Shown here one piece after another: positions 48,931 through 57,417 of a stretch of 64,000 bases of DNA. The stretch covers positions 1 through 64,000 of the forward strand of contig BMSW01000017.1 of assembly GCA_014649355.1 (NCBI GenBank), given 5' to 3'. The DNA comes from Streptomyces althioticus. GTDB lineage: Bacteria; Actinomycetota; Actinomycetes; Streptomycetales; Streptomycetaceae. The notes under the pieces are model-generated. The model was not told the DNA's origin and made no database searches. It saw nothing but the letters and a program-made list of their open reading frames with translations. A program made the translations under genes and the position numbers. Each line of letters opens with the position of its first letter. Within the stretch, counting starts at the first letter, position 1.

Positions 48931-50118
48931 ATGACGGCGGACCGGTGGACGCGAATGGTGCGGCAACAGGTGGGGATGGGCAGGCTCCTGCCGCTGGGCG
49001 GGCCGTACGACGGGGCGTGGATCGCGGAACGGGCGGCGAGCGGGGTGCTGCGCGGCGCGGCGGAACGGGAGGTGCCGGAGGTACGCCTGAACGGGGTCCG
49101 GATCGGCCTCGCCGACCCCGACGCGGCCGCCGAGTCGGCCGTACCGGCCCCGCCGAGCGCCCTCCCCCCGGGCCCCCTGCGGCTCACGGCGGAGTTCGCG
49201 GCCACGGCGGCATGGCCCCTCCCGGAAACGGCGTCCCGCCTGCGGACGTCCCTGGCGGTCACGGCGACGGAACGGCTCGGCCTGGACCTGACGGAGGTGG
49301 ACCTCCGGGTCACGGAACTGCTGGACGAGCTGCCGACGACAGCCTCGCCCGGGGCGGCCAAGCCGACCCGGGCACCGGAGCCGAGCCGGGCGCCGTACCC
49401 CACCGGGGCGGAGCAATCGGGGGCTCCGAACCCGACCGGGGCGGACCTGATCGGGGCGCCGGACCCGACTGGGGCGGCCGCCACGCCAGACGGTCCGGGC
49501 ACGCCGGGGGACGCGGTCGGCCCAGGGAGAGCGGCCACACCGACGGTAACGGGCACGCCCGGAGCAGCGGACTCGCCTACGGAGTCGAGCACGGCCGCAA
49601 CGGGCACACCCGGAGACGGGGGCACACCCGAGGTGAGGGGCACGCCCTCAGCAGCAGGCGGGCCCAGCGGCGCGAGTACGGCCGAGGCGGCGGACAGGTC
49701 CGCGGGTACGGAGACGTCCGGCGCGGGGCAGATGGCCAGGACCGTGGGCGGCGCGGTGGGCGAGTCCGGATTCGCGGCGGCGCCCGGCGCGGCACGGGGC
49801 GCCGGCGGCGGGGCCCCGCACGCGTTCCCGGCGATGGACGACGCCGGTGGTGACGGCTCCGAGGACGAGCGGGTCGGCGCTGTGGTGTCGGGGGTGGCCG
49901 GGGTGGCCCGGCTGACGGGGTCGTGGGGGCGTCCCGTGCGGATCGGCGAGCAGGCGCCGGGGGCCGGGGCCGCGCTTCCCCGCCGCCATGTGCGCGTGGA
50001 CCTCGCCGTCGCCGCGGGCTTCCGCCCGCTGGAGGTCGCACGCGCCGTGCGGGCCGCCGTGGCGGAGGCGCTGGCGGACCGGCCGACGGTGGCCGTCCTG
50101 GTCACCGACCTGGACTGA
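48931..50118 (+). CDS. Large Asp23-like protein with low-complexity centre
   Basis: 395 aa, divergent from the Asp23 cluster, 80 nt away. The N-terminal 135 residues contain GPYDGAWIAERAASGVLRGAAEREVPEVRLNGVRIGL and LRLTAEFAATAAWPLPETASRLRTSLAVTATERLGLDLTEVDLRVTEL; the last 80 residues contain VSGVAGVARLTGSWGRPVRIGE and VRVDLAVAAGFRPLEVARAVRAAVAEALADRPTVAVLVTDLD. Both ends resemble Asp23 halves. The centre (about 140-310) is disordered Ala/Gly/Pro/Thr with PTGA and GTPG repeats. The function is not known. GGAGGA precedes the ATG closely. Confidence 0.7.
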   Translation: MTADRWTRMVRQQVGMGRLLPLGGPYDGAWIAERAASGVLRGAAEREVPEVRLNGVRIGLADPDAAAESAVPAPPSALPPGPLRLTAEFAATAAWPLPETASRLRTSLAVTATERLGLDLTEVDLRVTELLDELPTTASPGAAKPTRAPEPSRAPYPTGAEQSGAPNPTGADLIGAPDPTGAAATPDGPGTPGDAVGPGRAATPTVTGTPGAADSPTESSTAATGTPGDGGTPEVRGTPSAAGGPSGASTAEAADRSAGTETSGAGQMARTVGGAVGESGFAAAPGAARGAGGGAPHAFPAMDDAGGDGSEDERVGAVVSGVAGVARLTGSWGRPVRIGEQAPGAGAALPRRHVRVDLAVAAGFRPLEVARAVRAAVAEALADRPTVAVLVTDLD

Positions 50119-50149
50119 CCCGGCGCCGTCGGCCGGTCAGGCCGCCGGA

Positions 50150-50953
50150 CTACTCGCCGAGCCCGGCCAGGTCGCGCAGGCGACGGGCCTGGGCCGCCCG
50201 CTCGGCGCCCCGCTGCTCGTCGTAGGTGCGCCCCTGGGCGCCCCGCAGCAGCGCCTTCGTCTCGATGACGGCGTCGCGCGGAGCGGCCAGCAGCGCCGCC
50301 GCGAGGTCCCGCACCGCCCCGTCGAGCTCGGCGCCGGGCACGGCGAGGTTGGCCAGGCCGATGTTCACCGACTCCTCGGCCGTGACGAACCGCCCGGTCG
50401 CGCAGATCTCCAGCGCGCGGGCGTAGCCGACGAGGCCGACGAGGGGGTGCGTACCGGCGAGGTCGGGCACCAGGCCGAGGCTGGTCTCACGCATGGCGAA
50501 CTGCACGTCGTCCGCGACGACGCGCAGGTCACAGGCGAGGGCCAGCTGGAACCCGGCCCCGATGGCGTGTCCCTGCACGGCGGCGATGGACACGATGTCG
50601 TTGCGCCGCCACCAGGTGAACGCGTCCTGGTAGCCGGCGATGGCGGCGTCCAGCGCGGCGTCGTCGCTGCGCGCCAGGTCGACGAACGACGGCTCACCCG
50701 GGATTCCCTCGGGCGAGAGCATCTGCCGGTCGAGCCCGGCGGAGAACGACTTGCCCTCCCCGCGCAGCACCACGACCCGGACGGATCCGGGCAGCAGCTG
50801 ACCCGCCTCGGTCAGCGCCCGCCACAGAGCGGGGCTCTGCGCGTTGCGCTTGGCCGGGTTGGTCAGCGTCACCGTGGCGATCGCGTCGTCGACGGTGAGC
50901 CGTACGCCGTCCTTGTCGAGTACCGGACCGAGGTCCTGGGGGGACGAAGCCAT
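50150..50953 (-). CDS. Enoyl-CoA hydratase/isomerase family protein
   Basis: 267 aa, crotonase fold. TLTNPAKRNAQSPALWRALTEA near the N-terminus, VVLRGEGKSFSAGLD (oxyanion hole), GHAIGAGFQLALACDLRVVADDVQFAMRETSLGLVPDLAG (second oxyanion and catalytic region). The reaction (hydration, isomerisation or hydrolysis of acyl-CoA) cannot be told from these motifs. The start at 50953 has GGAGG shortly upstream; the frame to 51037 adds a non-family extension. Convergent with the large Asp23-like gene, 31 nt apart. Confidence 0.9.
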   Translation of the reverse strand: MASSPQDLGPVLDKDGVRLTVDDAIATVTLTNPAKRNAQSPALWRALTEAGQLLPGSVRVVVLRGEGKSFSAGLDRQMLSPEGIPGEPSFVDLARSDDAALDAAIAGYQDAFTWWRRNDIVSIAAVQGHAIGAGFQLALACDLRVVADDVQFAMRETSLGLVPDLAGTHPLVGLVGYARALEICATGRFVTAEESVNIGLANLAVPGAELDGAVRDLAAALLAAPRDAVIETKALLRGAQGRTYDEQRGAERAAQARRLRDLAGLGE

Positions 50954-51058
50954 GGGGCGCCTCCGATGGGTGCGGTCGTCTAAGTGACTGCACAGTAACC
51001 ACCCGGCCGGTCGGACGGCCGACCGGGTGGCCACCATCGGGTCTGCTAGGCCCGGGGA

Positions 51059-51280
51059 TCAGGCCGACGGAGCCTTCTTGCCCCGTGTCGCCCCGCCACG
51101 CCCTCGGAGCGTGACGCCCGATTCGCTCAGCATGCGGTGCACGAATCCGTACGAGCGGCCGGTCTCCTCGGCCAACGCGCGGATGCTCGCACCGGCGTCG
51201 TATTTCTTCTTCAGGTCTGCCGCGAGCTTGTCGCGCGCGGCGCCGGTCACCCGGCTGCCCTTCTTCAGAGTCTCGGCCAC
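51059..51280 (-). CDS. Small helix-turn-helix DNA-binding protein
   Basis: 73 aa. ETLKKGSRVTGAARDKLAADLKKKYDAGASIRALAEETGRSYGFVHRMLSESGVTLRGRGGATRGKKA contains a clear helix-turn-helix (about 27-52) followed by a basic Arg/Gly/Lys tail. It is extremely conserved in Streptomyces as I recall, which suggests a nucleoid or global role, but no function is known to me. The GTG at 51280 has GAGGAGG upstream. An ATG at 51319 with GGAGGGG upstream is an equally well supported start and would add 13 residues. Confidence 0.85.
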   Translation of the reverse strand: MAETLKKGSRVTGAARDKLAADLKKKYDAGASIRALAEETGRSYGFVHRMLSESGVTLRGRGGATRGKKAPSA

Positions 51281-51651
51281 CCGTGCCTCCTCATGGGAAG
51301 TGCGCTCTGGTCTCCTCATGATCACCCCTCCCGGGCCCGATGGCCACCCATTCGGCAAGGTCGATAAGACAACCTTGTGACGACGGGAGCGTGTCCCCAC
51401 ATCCGGAATGAGGAATTCCAAGCGGCTTCGGCGCGACCGCCGAACGGGTTTCTCCAGGAATGCGCAGGTCAGAAAGGAGCGACGGCCGAACCCCCGTTCC
51501 GAGAGGGTCCGGCCGCGAAATCCGTGTAGGACACACCTCAGGATGAGGAGATCTCACACGATTGATGGATCACCGATGGGCCGAATGATCCATACGCAGT
51601 GGATCACGCTTTCGATCAAACACCGCTGACCCGGTCGCCGGGCCCAGCCGG
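51281..51651. promoter_or_regulatory. Intergenic region with repeated TGGATCA sites
   Basis: 371 nt without a gene, upstream of the small HTH gene and downstream of the ABC-F gene. ATGGATCA (51565-51572) and TGATCCAT (51586-51593) form a perfect 8-bp inverted repeat with a 13-nt spacer, and TGGATCA recurs at 51600-51606. These lie about 290 nt upstream of the HTH gene start and just beyond the ABC-F stop. GGAATGAGGAATTCC at 51404-51418 is another partial palindrome. No tRNA or small gene is visible. Confidence 0.45.
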
Positions 51652-53250
51652 TCAGGCGAGCGCGACCAGGTCCGCGTAGTCGGAGCCCCACAGGTCCTCG
51701 ACGCCGTCCGGCAGCAGGATGATCCGCTCCGGCTGCAGCGCCTCGACGGCGCCCTCGTCGTGGGTGACGAGGACGACCGCGCCCTTGTAGGTGCGCAGCG
51801 CGCCGAGGATCTCCTCGCGGCTGGCCGGGTCGAGGTTGTTGGTGGGCTCGTCGAGCAGCAGGACGTTCGCCGAGGAGACGACGAGGGTCGCCAGCGCGAG
51901 ACGGGTCTTCTCACCGCCGGAGAGGACCCCGGCCGGCTTGTCGACGTCGTCGCCGGAGAACAGGAACGAGCCGAGCACCTTGCGGACCTCGACGAGGTCC
52001 AGGTCCGGCGCGGCCGAGCGCATGTTCTCCAGGACCGTGCGGTCCGGGTCGAGCGTCTCGTGCTCCTGCGCGTAGTAGCCGAGCTTGAGGCCGTGACCGG
52101 GGACGACGGCACCCGTGTCGGGCTGCTCGACGCCCGCGAGGAGCCTCAGCAGGGTGGTCTTGCCTGCACCGTTCAGCCCCAGGATCACGACCCGGGAGCC
52201 CTTGTCGATCGCCAGGTCGACGTCGGTGAAGATCTCCAGCGAGCCGTACGACTTCGACAGGCCCTCCGCCATCAGCGGAGTCTTGCCGCAGGGGGCGGGC
52301 TCGGGGAAGCGCAGCTTGGCGACCTTGTCGGACTGGCGCGCGTCCTCCAGACCGGCGAGCAGCTTCTCCGCACGGCGGGCCATGTTCTGCGCGGCGACCG
52401 TCTTCGTCGCCTTGGCGCGCATCTTGTCGGCCTGGGCGTTGAGCGCGGCGGCCTTCTTCTCGGCGTTCTGCCGCTCGCGGCGGCGGCGCTTCTCGTCGGC
52501 CTCGCGCTGCTGCTGGTAGAGCTTCCAGCCCATGTTGTAGACGTCGATCGCGGCGCGGTTGGCGTCCAGGTAGAACACCTTGTTGACGACCGTCTCGACC
52601 AGGTCGACGTCGTGGGAGATCACGATGAAGCCGCCGCGGTAGGTCTTCAGGTAGTCCCGCAGCCAGACGATCGAGTCGGCGTCGAGGTGGTTCGTCGGCT
52701 CGTCGAGGAGCAGGGTGTCCGCGTCGGAGAACAGGATGCGGGCGAGCTCCACGCGGCGGCGCTGACCGCCGGAGAGGGTGTGCAGCGGCTGGCCGAGCAC
52801 CCGGTCGGGGAGGTTCAGCGCGGCGGCGATGGTGGCGGCCTCGGCCTCGGCGGCATACCCGCCCTTGGTGAGGAACTCGGTCTCCTGACGCTCGTACTGC
52901 TTCAGCGCCTTTTCGCGCGTGGCGCCCTGGCCGTTGGCGATCCGCTGCTCGTTCTCGCGCATCTTGCGGATCAGTACGTCGAGGCCGCGGGCGGACAGGA
53001 TGCGGTCGCGGGCGAGGACGTCGAGGTCGCCGGTGCGGGGGTCCTGGGGCAGGTAGCCGACCTCGCCGGAGCGGGTGACCGTGCCGGCGGCGGGCATGCC
53101 CTGGCCGGCGAGGACCTTGGTGAGGGTGGTCTTCCCCGCGCCGTTGCGGCCGACGAGGCCGATGCGGTCGCCCTTGGCGACGCGGAACGTGGCGCTTTCG
53201 ATGAGGATGCGGGCACCGGCGCGCAGCTCGATGCCGGAGGCGGAGATCAC
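51652..53250 (-). CDS. ABC-F family ATPase
   Basis: 532 aa, two ABC domains in one chain and no membrane segment. Domain 1: Walker A GRNGAGKTT, signature LSGGQRRR, Walker B LLLDEPTNHLD. Linker with the ABC-tran-Xtn arm (about 240-310: READEKRRRRERQNAEKKAAALNAQADKMRAKATKTVAAQNM). Domain 2: GLNGAGKTT, LSGGEKTR, LLLDEPTNNLD. ABC-F proteins act on the ribosome as translation factors or antibiotic-protection factors; subtype is not clear from these motifs. It is divergent from a glyoxalase gene with a palindrome between. Confidence 0.94.
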   Translation of the reverse strand: MISASGIELRAGARILIESATFRVAKGDRIGLVGRNGAGKTTLTKVLAGQGMPAAGTVTRSGEVGYLPQDPRTGDLDVLARDRILSARGLDVLIRKMRENEQRIANGQGATREKALKQYERQETEFLTKGGYAAEAEAATIAAALNLPDRVLGQPLHTLSGGQRRRVELARILFSDADTLLLDEPTNHLDADSIVWLRDYLKTYRGGFIVISHDVDLVETVVNKVFYLDANRAAIDVYNMGWKLYQQQREADEKRRRRERQNAEKKAAALNAQADKMRAKATKTVAAQNMARRAEKLLAGLEDARQSDKVAKLRFPEPAPCGKTPLMAEGLSKSYGSLEIFTDVDLAIDKGSRVVILGLNGAGKTTLLRLLAGVEQPDTGAVVPGHGLKLGYYAQEHETLDPDRTVLENMRSAAPDLDLVEVRKVLGSFLFSGDDVDKPAGVLSGGEKTRLALATLVVSSANVLLLDEPTNNLDPASREEILGALRTYKGAVVLVTHDEGAVEALQPERIILLPDGVEDLWGSDYADLVALA

Positions 53251-53398
53251 GGACAGACTCCAGGGCAGGTGTGGTTGGCGGTGGGCGGCTGAGGGCGTTC
53301 CCGCCGTCTAATGCGCGAGGAGAATGGCCATGCGGGCCATTCTAACGGGGCGGGGCAAGCGGTTTTCCGCGCGCGGATTCGCTCCACGCGGGTGTCGG

Positions 53399-53419
53399 TG
53401 GCCGGTGTCACACTGGCCA
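53399..53419. promoter_or_regulatory. Palindromic operator candidate
   Basis: TGGCCGGTGTCACACTGGCCA is a near-perfect 21-bp palindrome (one mismatch per arm, central C). It lies between the divergent ABC-F (start 53250) and glyoxalase (start 53486) genes, where a dimeric regulator would be expected. Two CCGGTGCACT copies follow at about 53444-53463. Confidence 0.5.
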
Positions 53420-53485
53420 CTGACGGGACACACCGATGCATCCCGGTGCACTCCGGTGCACTCCGGGCACGAGGAAGTGGTCACG

Positions 53486-53911
53486 ATGGCAGGCACGGGC
53501 AAGGGCGGCGGCAGCTCGCGGCCGGGGGTCGTCCCCACGCTGCTGTACGCGGACGCGAAGGCGGCGATCCGTCAGCTGACGGAAGGCCTCGGCTTCACGG
53601 AGGTGACGGTGTACGAGGGGGAGGACGGCACGGTGGAGCACGCCGAACTGGCCCAGGGGAACGGGGTGGTGATGCTGGGGTCCAAGGGGCGTGGGGGTGT
53701 GTTCGACGCGGCGATGAAGGGCGCGGGTCCCGCGGGGGTGTACGTCGTCGTGGACGACGTCGACGCGCATCATCGGCGGGCGGTGGAGCAGGGGGTGGAG
53801 GTGCTGATGCCGCCGACCGACCAGGACTACGGGTCGCGGGACTACATGGCCCGTGACCTGGAGGGCAACGTGTGGAGCTTCGGTACGTACGCCCCGGAGG
53901 CGGGCGCCTGA
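53486..53911 (+). CDS. Glyoxalase/bleomycin resistance-type (VOC) protein
   Basis: 141 aa. A single VOC domain in two beta-alpha-beta units: VVPTLLYADAKAAIRQLTEGLGFTEVTVYE near the N-terminus and GVYVVVDDVDAHHRRAVEQGVEVLMPPTDQDYGSRDYMARDLEGNVWSFGTY near the C-terminus. The second unit resembles PhnB/YdcC-like glyoxalase proteins. It is probably metal-dependent, but the substrate is unknown. The ATG at 53486 follows GAGGAAG; the longer frame from 53324 is not family-like. Its last codons lie inside a 170-bp tandem repeat. Confidence 0.85.
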   Translation: MAGTGKGGGSSRPGVVPTLLYADAKAAIRQLTEGLGFTEVTVYEGEDGTVEHAELAQGNGVVMLGSKGRGGVFDAAMKGAGPAGVYVVVDDVDAHHRRAVEQGVEVLMPPTDQDYGSRDYMARDLEGNVWSFGTYAPEAGA

Positions 53912-54386
53912 TTCCACGGGCCCCGCGACCCCCGGGCGCGCGGGCGCGCAGCCGTGCCTGAACCTCCCGCGCCGCGGAGGTGCCGCTGCGCCCACCCGTG
54001 CCGCCCCAGCGGCACGAATGCCCGCAACTGGGCCGAGGGCCGCGGGACCGTCACCGCCGCCGTTGCGGGCAGCGGAGGCGGGCACCTGATCCCACGGAAC
54101 CCCGTGACCCCCGGCGCACAGGCGTGCCCGGACCTGCCGCGCCGCGGAGGTGCCGCTGCGCCCACCCGTGCCGCCCCAAGCGGCACGACTGCCCGCAGCT
54201 GGGCCGATGCCCCGCGGGACCGTCTCCGCCGCCGTTGCGGGCAGCGGAGACGGGCACCTGATCCCACGGAACCCCGCGACCCCCGGCGCACAGGCGTGCC
54301 CGGACCTGCCGCGCCGCGGAGGTGCCGCTGCGCCCACCCGTGCCGCCCCAAGCGGCACGACTGCCCGCAGCTGGGCCGCGCCGCGT
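53903..54386. repeat. ~170-bp tandem repeat, nearly three copies
   Basis: Copies begin GGC(G/A)CCTGAT(T/C)CCACGG at 53903, 54081 and 54253 (178 and 172 bp apart) and include GCCGCGGAGGTGCCGCTGCG (53971, 54141, 54313) and a CCCGTGCCGCCCC(A)AGCGGCACGA hairpin. The third copy stops short at 54386. Copy 1 contains the stop codon of the glyoxalase gene. This hairpin-bearing segment looks like the Streptomyces dispersed repeat CGCCCACCCGTGCCGCCCC I remember. 475 nt without coding potential. Confidence 0.85.
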
Positions 54387-55811
54387 CTAACCCCCCTTGT
54401 GGACCTGGAACGCCGCTCTTCGGACCGCCTTCGCGAAGGCGGGGTCCGGGTGGGCCGCGGCCAGGGCGACCAGGACCTGGACCGTGCGGGGGTGCCCCAC
54501 CGCGCGGACCTCGGTCAGGAGGGCCGGCACCGTGGGCTGGACCGCCGTCTCCAGGTGGCGCAGCAGCAGCGGCGCCTCACCGTGGTCCGCGACCGCCGCC
54601 GCCGTGTCCACCCACAGCCACGTCGCCTCCTCCCGTGTGAGCACCTCGTGCGCGTCCTCGGGGTCCGCCCCGTCGTGCTCGGCGAGCCACAGCAGGGCGT
54701 ACGGCCGCAGCGCGGGCTCGTCGAGGGCGGCGCGCACCTCAGGCTCGGCGGGGGCGCCGACCACTCGCAGCGCCTCGAAGGCGAGACCGCGCAGCAGCGC
54801 GTCCTCCCCCCGCGCGGCGGCGATCAGCTCGGTGACGGCGCTGCCGACCGGCCGGGCGGCGAGCCAGGCGCGGTACTCGGCGCGGGCCGCGGCCGGACGG
54901 AGCCGCGCGCACCCGCGCAGCATGTCCTCCGCGCCCTGCTCGATGTTGCCCGCCGGGCTCTGCGCGGCGACGCAGATCTGCTCGAGCTTGACCCACACCG
55001 CCCAGCTGCCGAGCGGCGTGAGGGTGGCCTGGCCGTCGCCGTAGGTCAGGGCGCCGACGGAGGCGAGGGCGCGCAGCGCCCAGTCGAGGAGCGGCTGCAG
55101 CGGGGCGTCCGCGGCGGGCGCGGGGCGCGGCTCCGGGGCGACGGCGGGGGCGTCGGGCGCGTCGGGCCGCGGCCCGTAGTCCACCTCGCAGCGCTCCGTG
55201 CGCAGTTCGGTGACCCGCTGCTCCAGCAGGTCGAGCAGCTGGGGCACGGGCACCGGCCCGGCGGACAGCTGGAGGAAGGACAGCACCTGCGGCATGGCCG
55301 TCACCACCTCGGCGACGGCGGCGGGCTCGTGGTCCTCGGGTTCGGGGCTGGCGAGCGACCAGGCGTCGCAGAGGGCGACCCAGCCGCGCAGCACGGCGCT
55401 GTCGTCGCGGTCCCAGGCGCGCAGCCGCCAGCCGGGACGGGCGCTGTCGCCGTGCACCTCGATGAGACCGGCCAGCCGGGCGGTGTCCCAGTCGGCACGG
55501 ACCTGATCGGCGGTCAGGCCGAGGGCGTCGGCGGCCCGGCGGGCGGTCGCGTCGGACAGGGTGGCCTTGCCGTCGGCGGTGGCGCTGTCGCCGCCGGGGC
55601 CCAGGGCGCGGTCCGCCCAGCGGGCCACGCGGGCGGCCGCGGCCAGGACGGAGCGTGCCATTCCGGCCAGCTCGGCCGGTGCGGGCGTGCCCTCCGGGGG
55701 GCGTGGCGCGGGGCGGCGCACACGCCGCTGCTCGATCGCGGCGGGGGCGGCGGCCAGGGGTCGCGGGCGGACGAGTCGAAGCCTGGAGTCGCGCGGGATA
55801 CGGGACGTCAC
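54387..55811 (-). CDS. Conserved protein of unknown function with HEAT-like C-terminus
   Basis: 474 aa, no membrane segment. N-terminal 40 residues are Arg/Pro-rich; a middle region (about 55-340) has LAGMARSVLAAAARVARWADRALGPGG, DATARRAADALGLTADQVRADWDTARLAGLIEVHG, and a possible winged-helix-like segment. The C-terminus (about 340-470) has repeated helices such as GEDALLRGLAFEALRVVG, LRPYALLWLAEHDG, LLLRHLETAVQPTVPALLTEVRAVGHPRTVQVLVALAAAHPD, reminiscent of HEAT repeats. The function is unknown. I take the GTG at 55811 over the TTG at 55847. Confidence 0.75.
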   Translation of the reverse strand: MTSRIPRDSRLRLVRPRPLAAAPAAIEQRRVRRPAPRPPEGTPAPAELAGMARSVLAAAARVARWADRALGPGGDSATADGKATLSDATARRAADALGLTADQVRADWDTARLAGLIEVHGDSARPGWRLRAWDRDDSAVLRGWVALCDAWSLASPEPEDHEPAAVAEVVTAMPQVLSFLQLSAGPVPVPQLLDLLEQRVTELRTERCEVDYGPRPDAPDAPAVAPEPRPAPAADAPLQPLLDWALRALASVGALTYGDGQATLTPLGSWAVWVKLEQICVAAQSPAGNIEQGAEDMLRGCARLRPAAARAEYRAWLAARPVGSAVTELIAAARGEDALLRGLAFEALRVVGAPAEPEVRAALDEPALRPYALLWLAEHDGADPEDAHEVLTREEATWLWVDTAAAVADHGEAPLLLRHLETAVQPTVPALLTEVRAVGHPRTVQVLVALAAAHPDPAFAKAVRRAAFQVHKGG

Positions 55812-56013
55812 GGGTGCAGTCTTCCGGTTGACGGTCCGAAAACCCAAACGGAATGCCGGGGGACGCCTCGGCGACCGGCGCCGTCCCGGCCCGGACGGTG
55901 CCGGAGGGGCCCGATCAAGCCAATGGTCCGGCCCTAAACGGAATCCCCCGCACCGCCCGCTCCGGCACCCGTCGGGAGGTCCCGCCCGGGTGCCCGCCGG
56001 GCGGTGCGCGGGC

Positions 56014-57132
56014 TCACATCAACGGCACGAGGAACCTCCGCAGCGACTCCTCGTACGCGGCCGGGTCGGCGTTCCACATCGCGGCGTGCGGGGCGCCCCT
56101 GACGGTCTGGAGAGTGACCGTGTTCGGATGGGCGGCGGCGAGGCGGCGGGAGAACCGCCAGGGGGCCACCGTGTCGTCGGGGCCGTGGAAGATCTGCGTC
56201 GGAATCGGGATGCCGTCCAGGCGCACCACGGCGGGCCGGTGGTCGCCGTACAGGCCGGTGCGGCCCTGGGCGGCGCGGACGGCGAGCGGCAGGAGCACGC
56301 CGGGGGTGCGGCGGGCGCCGGCGAGGGCGCGCAGGGTGGACTCCCAGTCGAGCACCGGGGAGTCCAGGAGCAGCCCGGCGACCCGTTCGCGCAGTTCCGA
56401 GCGGGCGGCGGCGCGCAGCGCCATGGTCGCGCCGGTGGAGAAGCCGTACAGGACGACCTTGCGGGCGCCGGAGGCGACCGCGTGCCGCAGCACGGCGTCG
56501 AGGTCGCGCCATTCGGTCTCGCCGAGGTGGTTGAGCCCGTCCGGGGAGCGGGGCGCCTCCGGGTCGCCCCGGTAGGCGGGGACGAGCACGGGGAACTGGT
56601 GGCGGTGGAGGGCGCCGAGGACGTTGAGTACGTGTTCGCGGGTGGCGCCGAGGCCGTGCACGGCGATCACCCAGGTGTCCCGGTCGCCGGGCACGAACCA
56701 CGCGGGCAGCGGCCCGAGTTCGCCGGGCACGTCGAGCACGGTGTGGTCGACGCCGAGCGCGGTGCCGGGGTCGCCGACGTGGACGTTCGGGGTGAAACGG
56801 GCCCGGTCGCCGGGTTCGGGCGTCCCGTAGGTGACGCGTTCGAGGCGGCGTACGACGGTGTCGGCGGAGTGGGCCGTGCCGTCCAGGACGGGTCCGACGA
56901 CGGCGTGGAAACGCTCGCCGACGAGGCCGTAGCGGCCGGGCCGCAGGGCGGCGAGGTCACGCGTGAGACTGACCTGGCCGGCGGCGGTGGCGTGGACGGT
57001 GAGCCCGGGCTCGGTGGGCAGGGGCCGGCCCGAGGGGATCCTCAGGGCGGCGTCGCTGGCGAACCGGCCGGCGGCCACCGCGGCGGCACCGGCCCCTATC
57101 ACGGCGGTGACGGCTGCTGCCGTCGCAGTCAC
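56014..57132 (-). CDS. Alpha/beta hydrolase with N-terminal membrane anchor
   Basis: 372 aa. TATAAAVTAVIGAGAAAVAAGRFASDAAL at the N-terminus is a signal anchor or lipid-free signal. The hydrolase fold has WVIAVHGLGATREHVLN (oxyanion region), GFSTGATMALRAAA with the nucleophile Ser in GFSTG, Asp in HGPDDTVAPWRF, and His in GAPHAAMW. It is similar to exported esterases of unknown substrate. The GTG at 57132 has GGGAGG 10 nt upstream; another GTG at 57141 is too close to that site. Confidence 0.85.
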   Translation of the reverse strand: MTATAAAVTAVIGAGAAAVAAGRFASDAALRIPSGRPLPTEPGLTVHATAAGQVSLTRDLAALRPGRYGLVGERFHAVVGPVLDGTAHSADTVVRRLERVTYGTPEPGDRARFTPNVHVGDPGTALGVDHTVLDVPGELGPLPAWFVPGDRDTWVIAVHGLGATREHVLNVLGALHRHQFPVLVPAYRGDPEAPRSPDGLNHLGETEWRDLDAVLRHAVASGARKVVLYGFSTGATMALRAAARSELRERVAGLLLDSPVLDWESTLRALAGARRTPGVLLPLAVRAAQGRTGLYGDHRPAVVRLDGIPIPTQIFHGPDDTVAPWRFSRRLAAAHPNTVTLQTVRGAPHAAMWNADPAAYEESLRRFLVPLM

Positions 57133-57417
57133 AGTGCGCACGCCTCCCAGTGTCGGGTCCGGACGCGGACCCGGCCAGTGGACACATGGCCGGGAAGCCG
57201 CCCGGACGCGGTCGGCCTCACGGCCGCGTCGACGGAAGGGGTTCCCGGCGGGCCCGTCCTGACACCCGGGAGCCGGGAGCCGGCGGTGGCCGGACGGACG
57301 CACCTCACGTCCGGCCCGCGGACGCCGGAAGCCGGAAGCCGTCGGGACGGCAAACCGCTTTGTCGACATGACGTCACGGGGCGCCCTGTCAGGCCGCCGC
57401 CGGGCCGCCGGAACTCC

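Noticed and set aside
53926..54640. Open frame of 228 codons running through the 170-bp repeat
   Set aside because: The translation only reflects the repeat and then runs antisense through the gene at 54387; no family resemblance.
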